Source of the DNA: an uncultured bacterium | GTDB lineage: Bacteria; Hydrogenedentota; Hydrogenedentia; Hydrogenedentales; Hydrogenedentaceae | Length of the DNA stretch: 59,782 nucleotides | Assembly (NCBI GenBank): GCA_938014335.1 | Contig: CALLRP010000030.1 | Location: forward strand, 1 to 59,782 | Reading direction: 5' to 3' | Part shown: piece by piece, positions 56,063 through 59,782 of the stretch | Position numbering within the stretch: the first letter of the stretch is position 1 | Layout: each line of letters opens with the position of its first letter | Notes under the pieces: model-generated | The model's database searches: none | Told to the model about the DNA's origin: nothing | The model's input: only the letters and a program-made list of their open reading frames with translations | Translations under genes and position numbers: made by a program

Positions 56063-56443
56063 TTATTTTTTCTTTGCGGGTGTTGGTTTTCTTTCTTCAC
56101 CTTGAATAATAATGTGTATATGTGAATGACGATGGCGAATACGAACCGCTCGACCTCGTGGTGCCGCTTGATAGGAGCGAACCACTCTTCCCGGGTCTAC
56201 ACGAACTTCCGTAATCAGCATCTCATCTGTATCTATCCGAACTTTTTTTTGTCTCGCTTTTTCTTCTGCATTGGCAACAACAGATTGTAAAAGTTTAAGA
56301 AGTGGCTCACCAGAGCGTTTTAAGGTAAAAGTCAGTATGTCTCTCGCTTCTGCAACTTTACGTCCGCGTATTAAATCTACTACCAATCGTACTTTGCGAG
56401 GGGCTATTTGTAAATGTTTTAAATGGGCTTCTGCAGAAATCAT
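56063..56443 (-). CDS. rplV: 50S ribosomal protein L22
   Basis: 126 aa. APRKVRLVVDLIRGRKV and SYQAAPRGRAVRIRHRHSHI (the loop lining the exit tunnel) are clear. The last residues are Lys-rich. Confidence 0.97.
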   Translation of the reverse strand: MISAEAHLKHLQIAPRKVRLVVDLIRGRKVAEARDILTFTLKRSGEPLLKLLQSVVANAEEKARQKKVRIDTDEMLITEVRVDPGRVVRSYQAAPRGRAVRIRHRHSHIHIIIQGEERKPTPAKKK

Positions 56444-56453
56444 GGTCTAACTC

Positions 56454-56723
56454 CTATTTCTTCTTTGTATCGGGATGTCCATGGAAAGTACGGGTCGGAG
56501 CAAATTCGCCTAATTTATGTCCAACCATATTCTCAGTTACAAACACAGGGATAAAGGATTTGCCATTGTGTACCGCTATGGTCAGCCCTACCATTTCAGG
56601 AATAATAGTAGAACGACGAGACCAAGTTTTGATTACCTTACGGTCACCTGTGCTTTGCTGTTTCAGCACTTTGTCCAATAATGATTGGTCAATGAAATAA
56701 CTTTTTTTCAGTGAACGAGGCAC
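56454..56723 (-). CDS. rpsS: 30S ribosomal protein S19
   Basis: 89 aa. [12 protein letters not shown] start, [26 protein letters not shown] and [16 protein letters not shown]. Head of the 30S subunit, forms a complex with S13. Confidence 0.97.
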   Translation of the reverse strand: MPRSLKKSYFIDQSLLDKVLKQQSTGDRKVIKTWSRRSTIIPEMVGLTIAVHNGKSFIPVFVTENMVGHKLGEFAPTRTFHGHPDTKKK

Positions 56724-56737
56724 TTTTTATCTCCTAC

Positions 56738-57559
56738 TTATTTCTCGTTTCTTCTTCTTAATATATATTTATTTGTTCGATGATTTTTCTTCCGTGTCTT
56801 ATAACCTTTAGTCGGTTTTCCCCATGGAGTTACGGGATGTCGGCCACCACGCGTACGTCCCCCTAATGGATGGTCTACAGGGTTCATCGTTTCGCCACGG
56901 ACCTTAGGTCGACAACTCAACCAGCGAGAACGCCCTGCTTTACCTAAACTGATATTAATATGTTCTTCGTTACCGACCACTCCGATGGTTGCACGACAAT
57001 TACTTAAAACTTTTCTCATCTCGCCCGATGGCATTCGTAATACTACGAACCTTCCCTCTTTAGCAAGTATCTGGCAACTGTTACCTGCGGAACGAGCTAA
57101 TTGCCCTCCTTTACCCGGTGTCAACTCAACATTATGTACCATTGTTCCTAATGGAATCTTTATAAGAGGGAGACAATTCCCTACTTCAAAATCTACATTT
57201 TCACCACTCATCACAGTCTGACCGACAGTTAACCCTTGCGGAGCCAGAATATACCTCTTTTCTCCATCCATATAAGTTACAAGAGCAATATTCGCAGAAC
57301 GCATTGGATCGTATTCAATCGCTGTTACTTTACCGGGAATACCGTCTTTATCACGACGGAAATCAACGATTCTGTAAAGCCGTTTATGACCTCCACCGCG
57401 TCTGCGGACTGTAATGCGACCTAAATTATTTCGTCCTGCTTTCTGCTTAAAAGAAACTACCAAATTCTTTTCCGGCTCTTTTTTTGTCAGGCTCGAAAAA
57501 TCAGCCACCGTCATGTGTCTGCGAGACGGTGTATAGGGTTTAAATCTCTTTACCGGCAT
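56738..57559 (-). CDS. rplB: 50S ribosomal protein L2
   Basis: 273 aa. [15 protein letters not shown] start, [23 protein letters not shown], and the peptidyl-transferase-proximal [14 protein letters not shown] with the essential His. Normal length. Confidence 0.97.
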   Translation of the reverse strand: MPVKRFKPYTPSRRHMTVADFSSLTKKEPEKNLVVSFKQKAGRNNLGRITVRRRGGGHKRLYRIVDFRRDKDGIPGKVTAIEYDPMRSANIALVTYMDGEKRYILAPQGLTVGQTVMSGENVDFEVGNCLPLIKIPLGTMVHNVELTPGKGGQLARSAGNSCQILAKEGRFVVLRMPSGEMRKVLSNCRATIGVVGNEEHINISLGKAGRSRWLSCRPKVRGETMNPVDHPLGGRTRGGRHPVTPWGKPTKGYKTRKKNHRTNKYILRRRNEK

Positions 57560-57571
57560 GGTTTATAACTC

Positions 57572-57865
57572 CTAAACGAGTTCGATTTTTTCACCCGCGC
57601 GAAGGGTTACAATGGCTTTTTTCCAATTTGCCTTTTTCCCTACCTGACGGGTTCTAAAATTTCTTCGTGTTTTACCTTTATAGTTCATGGTGTTCACGCT
57701 AACTACATGGACACCGGGAAACATCGCTTCAATAGCTTGTTTAATTTGAATTTTATTAGCTTTCGATGAAACTTGAAAAGTGTATTGATTGGCTTTCGCC
57801 GTTTGAATCTGAGACTCTTCAGTTATCACCGGTTTTTTTATAATGTGATAGACTTCGTAACTCAT
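57572..57865 (-). CDS. rplW: 50S ribosomal protein L23
   Basis: 97 aa from the ATG at 57865 (GGAGG 10 nt upstream). A longer frame to 57925 runs through rplD and has no signal. KPVITEESQIQTAKANQYTFQV and the C-terminal RKAIVTL-type end (here WKKAIVTLRAG). The start overlaps the rplD stop by 4 bp (ATGA). Docking site for trigger factor and SRP at the exit tunnel. Confidence 0.95.
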   Translation of the reverse strand: MSYEVYHIIKKPVITEESQIQTAKANQYTFQVSSKANKIQIKQAIEAMFPGVHVVSVNTMNYKGKTRRNFRTRQVGKKANWKKAIVTLRAGEKIELV

Positions 57866-58488
57866 GATAATCTTTCCTCCAAAGAAGGAATGGCTTCTTC
57901 CTGAATAAATATTTTGTATGCCCACAACACATCGTAAGCATTGACATCTCTTGCTGTTCTCACTTCTACATTAGGCATGTTTCGTGTAGAAAGTAAAAGA
58001 CTTTTATCTATAGATTGGGTTATGATAAGTGTTTTCTTTTCTTCGGGATGTATTTTCTTCAAAATGTCAGCGACAATTTTGGTTTTAACCTGGTCTAATT
58101 TAAGTCCCGCAAGTCCAAAAAGTCTTTGACTTCTTAGACGGTCACTTAATGTACTGCATAACGCTAAACGCTTCATCTTTACAGGCACATCAATGCGATA
58201 ATCACGGGGTTGAGGACCAAAAACAGTACCGCCACCACGCATTTGCGGTTCACGAGTACTTCCATGACGGGCATTTCCTGTCCCTTTCTGGCGATAAGGT
58301 TTTTTCCCACCACCACTCACATCACTGCGAGTTTTCGTTTTATGCTGACCTGTATGAAGGGAACTGCGTAATGCCCGTATTACTTCATGGACTAATGTCT
58401 CACGAACAGGGGCATCAAACACTTCGGATTTCACTTCCCGTTCGTACTGCAATTTTCCTTGTGTATCAATGACCGGTATTACAGCCAT
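57862..58488 (-). CDS. rplD: 50S ribosomal protein L4
   Basis: 208 aa. KTRSDVSGGGKKPYRQKGTGNARHGSTREPQMRGGG is the tunnel-lining loop. In E. coli L4 also represses the S10 operon; whether that applies here is unknown. Overlaps rplW by 4 bp. Confidence 0.97.
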   Translation of the reverse strand: MAVIPVIDTQGKLQYEREVKSEVFDAPVRETLVHEVIRALRSSLHTGQHKTKTRSDVSGGGKKPYRQKGTGNARHGSTREPQMRGGGTVFGPQPRDYRIDVPVKMKRLALCSTLSDRLRSQRLFGLAGLKLDQVKTKIVADILKKIHPEEKKTLIITQSIDKSLLLSTRNMPNVEVRTARDVNAYDVLWAYKIFIQEEAIPSLEERLS

Positions 58489-58491
58489 GGT

Positions 58492-59133
58492 TTATCCATT
58501 CCTTTTTATTTTTACTGTGTGCTTTATTTCAACCAACCCCCCATTGGAACCGGGGATTGAACCACGAATAACTATTAAATTCTTTTCTGGGACTATGTCA
58601 ACGACTTCAAGATTCTGAACTGTTACACGTACATTTCCCATGTGTCCCGGAAGTCCTTTACCTTTATATACTTCCGCAGGATAGGCACTTTGTCCTATGG
58701 AACCTGGCCGACGATGGAAATTCGAACCATGAGTTCCGGGCCCACCGCTATATCCATGCCGTTTTACAACGCCCGCGAAACCTTTGCCTTTGGACTTTCC
58801 TGAAATATCTACTCGATCACCTACTTTGAAAATATCTAATTTAATTTCATCACCGGGTTTCAGGGGGTTATCCACCTCTACACGAAATTCTTTTAAGAAG
58901 CGTTTTGGTGGAACACCTGCTTTCTCAAAATGTCCTTTCAAAGGTTTGGTGCATCGTTTCGGTTTTATCTCATCAAAACCGACCTGAACGGCTTCATAAC
59001 CATCTTTTTTCTCAGTTTTTCTTTGAATGACTACACAGGGACCTGCCTGGACAAGGGTTACATCTATCCATTGCCCATCCTGTGTAAAGATTCGTGTCAT
59101 TCCTAATTTTTTACCCAGAATTCCCGTTGCCAT
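58492..59133 (-). CDS. rplC: 50S ribosomal protein L3
   Basis: 213 aa. GILGKKLGMTRIF start and KGFAGVVKRHGYSGGPGTHGSNFHRRPGSIGQSAYP. The W-finger region and the site of Gln methylation in other bacteria are recognisable. Follows rpsJ by 40 bp. Confidence 0.97.
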   Translation of the reverse strand: MATGILGKKLGMTRIFTQDGQWIDVTLVQAGPCVVIQRKTEKKDGYEAVQVGFDEIKPKRCTKPLKGHFEKAGVPPKRFLKEFRVEVDNPLKPGDEIKLDIFKVGDRVDISGKSKGKGFAGVVKRHGYSGGPGTHGSNFHRRPGSIGQSAYPAEVYKGKGLPGHMGNVRVTVQNLEVVDIVPEKNLIVIRGSIPGSNGGLVEIKHTVKIKRNG

Positions 59134-59173
59134 TCTTGGGATATCCTTACTATTAATCGTTAATGAGTTTCAT

Positions 59174-59479
59174 TTACTGTTTAACTTCCACATCTACACC
59201 CGGAGGCAATGCCAACTTGGTAAGTTCTTCAACTGTGGCTTGTCCCGGATTGATAATATCTATAAGTCTTTTGTGAACACGCATTTCAAACTGTTCTCTT
59301 GACTTCTTATCTACATGCGGGCTACGATTTACTGTATATTTGTGAATCTCCATCGGTAAAGGCACAGGGCCTCGAACGCCAGAACCTGTTTTTCTTGCTA
59401 CATTAACAATTGCCTTTGCGGACACATCTAACAGCCTGTGGTCGTATGCCTTTAACTTGATTCTTAAGCGAATACTCAC
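59174..59479 (-). CDS. rpsJ: 30S ribosomal protein S10
   Basis: 101 aa. [52 protein letters not shown], and [11 protein letters not shown]. Also known as NusE, the NusB partner in antitermination. First complete gene of the S10 operon on this strand, 24 bp after tuf. Confidence 0.97.
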   Translation of the reverse strand: MSIRLRIKLKAYDHRLLDVSAKAIVNVARKTGSGVRGPVPLPMEIHKYTVNRSPHVDKKSREQFEMRVHKRLIDIINPGQATVEELTKLALPPGVDVEVKQ

Positions 59480-59503
59480 TTCATTTCTCCTTTAGCACCG
59501 TAA

Positions 59504-59782
59504 TTATTCAATAATTTTGCTGACGACACCCGCACCTACGGTCCGTCCACCTTCGCGTATCGCAAAACGCAACTGCTCCGCCATCGCTATCGGCATGATT
59601 AACTTCGCCCGTATCCGTATATTATCCCCAGGCATCACCATCTCTACCCCCTCCGGTAAATGTAACTCGCCCGTCACATCCGTCGTCCTAAAGTAAAATT
59701 GTGGACGATAGCCACTGAAAAATGGCGTGTGGCGTCCCCCTTCTTCCTTCGTCAATACATATACTTCCGCCTCAAATTCCGT
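59504..59782 (-). CDS. tuf: Elongation factor Tu (C-terminal part, cut by window edge)
   Basis: The 3' end of tuf. The frame is open from the window edge ([16 protein letters not shown]) to the stop at 59504: [64 protein letters not shown]. This is domain III of EF-Tu; the GTPase domain lies outside the window. Directly upstream of rpsJ, as in many bacteria. Confidence 0.96.
   Translation of the reverse strand, partial: TEFEAEVYVLTKEEGGRHTPFFSGYRPQFYFRTTDVTGELHLPEGVEMVMPGDNIRIRAKLIMPIAMAEQLRFAIREGGRTVGAGVVSKIIE

Overview
The window (about 40% G+C by eye) comes from a Gram-negative bacterium. Evidence for an outer membrane is a beta-class set of envelope lipoproteins, LpoB/YcfL/COG3014/CsgG-type proteins and many Sec or Tat signal peptides. 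The mix of alpha-L-fucosidase, GH28, GH172 (DUF2961), neutral-ceramidase-like and sulfatase proteins with Tat-exported Gfo/Idh/MocA oxidoreductases resembles uncultivated polysaccharide-degrading lineages of the Planctomycetes/Verrucomicrobia/Lentisphaerae/Hydrogenedentota type. That placement is inference from gene content; no rRNA or tRNA gene was seen in the window.

Layout. 1-735: tandem, dyad-symmetric 172-176 bp repeats built on ACCACAGAGAACACAGAG. 1118-18000: mostly exported carbohydrate-active and housekeeping genes on both strands (GH29, ceramidase-like, GT39-like/TPR, GH28, two Gfo/Idh/MocA, GH172, LysM/amidase_3, ManC, rhomboid, RsmG, a tiny cytochrome-like membrane protein). 18000-28000: rpsA, ilvB, an MCP, a zinc-ribbon protein, a sulfatase and a TIM-barrel glycosidase-like protein.

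28000-38400 is a plastic zone. An SGNH-hydrolase gene on the minus strand is dead: I read four in-frame stops and two frameshifts, and it is split by a 1.94 kb segment carrying two overlapping DUF4230-like genes. Next to it, a beta-carbonic anhydrase has its 3' end duplicated: 126 identical bp, then the stop region with three changes, recur 6,074 bp downstream. Exactly between the two copies sits a six-gene, one-strand envelope module (new NTF2-like lipoprotein, CsgG-like, CsgG-like, COG3014, YcfL, LpoB). This bracketed module is the most interesting object in the window.

38448-45279: aldehyde dehydrogenase, DUF1330, O-antigen-ligase-like protein, metG and two paralogous sugar isomerase/epimerases. 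45298-59782 (minus strand): the S10-spc-alpha ribosomal superoperon, from the partial tuf at the right edge to rplQ. rpmD (L30), adk and rpsD are missing from their usual places; rpmJ (37 codons) is present. rplQ is followed closely on the same strand by the sugar isomerases and metG.
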